From JBGOTP01 sp041476545 (GTDB lineage: Bacteria; Acidobacteriota; Vicinamibacteria; Vicinamibacterales; CAVVIG01), in NCBI GenBank assembly GCA_041476545.1, contig JBGOTP010000331.1, positions 1 through 5,682 on the forward strand: a stretch of DNA of 5,682 nt, given 5' to 3'. Both the position numbers and the translations under genes were made by a program. Under the pieces are notes generated by a model. That model saw only the letters and a program-made list of their open reading frames with translations. It had not been told where the DNA came from and made no database searches. Each line of letters opens with the position of its first letter. The stretch's first letter is position 1. This document shows, piece by piece, positions 5,196 through 5,682 of this stretch.

Positions 5196-5682
5196 TCACT
5201 CGAAGCGGAGCGCCTGGACGGGGTCGAGTCGTGACGCCTGGCGCGACGGATAGATCGTCGCCACGAAGCAGATCACGATCGCGGAGACAATCACGACGGC
5301 GAAATCGAAGGGCAGCACGACGAACGGCACGTACGAGACCTGGTAGACGTCCGCTGGAATCTTGATCAGCCGGTAATGATCGAGCACCCAGCAGAGACCA
5401 AGCCCGCCCACACCGCCCACGACCGTCCCCGTGATGCCGATGATCAACCCCTGCATCATGAAGATCGTCATCACCCGGTTCGGCGCGGTCCCCATCGTCT
5501 TCAGAATGGCGATGTCGCGGCTCTTCTCCATCACCAGCAGGATCAGCGAGGCCACGATGTTCAGCGCGGCCACCATGACGATGAGGCCGATGGTGATGGA
5601 GATGGCCATCTTCTCGAGCCAGAGCGCGGAGAAGAGCGACTGGTTGAGATCGGACCAGTCCTGCGCGACGTACGCGGGCCCC
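5196..5682 (-). CDS. lolC: LolC/LolE-family lipoprotein-releasing permease (partial, N-terminus outside window)
   Basis: The frame runs open to the window edge, giving 161 C-terminal residues. The first 24 (ending DWSDLNQSLFSALWLEK) are the end of the periplasmic domain, in the form typical of LolC/LolE. Three membrane helices follow at about 27-51, 71-100 and 118-143, matching TM2-TM4 of the FtsX-like permease fold. Between the first two, EKSRDIAILKTMGTAPNRV (52-70) is the coupling helix that docks on the ATPase. The end, PSRQASRLDPVQALRFE, is a family hallmark. With LolD it would form the lipoprotein extraction machine in the inner membrane. Whether it is LolC, LolE or a single hybrid permease (LolF type) cannot be told without the N-terminus and the upstream gene. 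Confidence 0.9.
   Translation of the reverse strand, partial: GPAYVAQDWSDLNQSLFSALWLEKMAISITIGLIVMVAALNIVASLILLVMEKSRDIAILKTMGTAPNRVMTIFMMQGLIIGITGTVVGGVGGLGLCWVLDHYRLIKIPADVYQVSYVPFVVLPFDFAVVIVSAIVICFVATIYPSRQASRLDPVQALRFE

Noticed and set aside
4529..5365. A 278-codon plus-strand frame opposite lolD and lolC
   Set aside because: An antisense shadow of two clearly recognisable ABC transporter genes. Arg/Gln-rich and without a start signal.

Overview
The window looks like chromosome of a high-GC, diderm soil-type bacterium. The long genes are about two-thirds G+C, and a lipoprotein-release (Lol) ABC transporter implies an outer membrane. The secreted alpha/beta-hydrolase paralogs in tandem, the GGGATTC heptamer repeat, and the dispersed intergenic elements together suggest Acidobacteriota (Vicinamibacterales-like). 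That placement is a guess from overall flavour and was not tested.

Left part (1-2141, + strand): the last 52 codons of one secreted alpha/beta-hydrolase-domain protein, a short gap with four GGGATTC heptamers, then a complete 640-aa paralog with a signal peptide and a visible Ser/Glu/His triad. The two C-termini are about 73% identical over 52 residues, so this is a tandem duplication. A third, 14-codon scrap of the same C-terminus plus stop codon lies far downstream at 3557-3601. The array was therefore probably larger and has been broken up.

Middle part (2142-3601): a gene-free stretch with a GC-rich hairpin and repeat copy A. It is followed by a minus-strand gene of lower and uneven G+C, whose unrecognised product carries a PD-x12-ExK motif of the PD-(D/E)XK nuclease type. 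Then come its upstream region and the hydrolase scrap.

Right part (3602-4331): repeat copy B, an unmarked leader, then two tiny membrane-protein genes (65 and 40 aa) coupled by an ATGA overlap with a strong ribosome-binding site. Repeat copy C follows seconds after them, at 4332-4487. The three copies of the roughly 150-250 bp repeat (A reversed, B and C forward) each lie 3' of a coding region and in the same orientation as it.

Far right (4498-5682, - strand): lolD and the C-terminal third of a LolC/LolE permease, one base apart. They form the housekeeping end of the window and converge on repeat C.

The accessory segment is thus about 2142-4487, bracketed by ordinary genes. It holds a three-copy intergenic repeat family, one atypical nuclease-like gene, one decayed hydrolase end and a small membrane-protein pair. 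No complete known mobile element, CRISPR array, tRNA or rRNA was seen.
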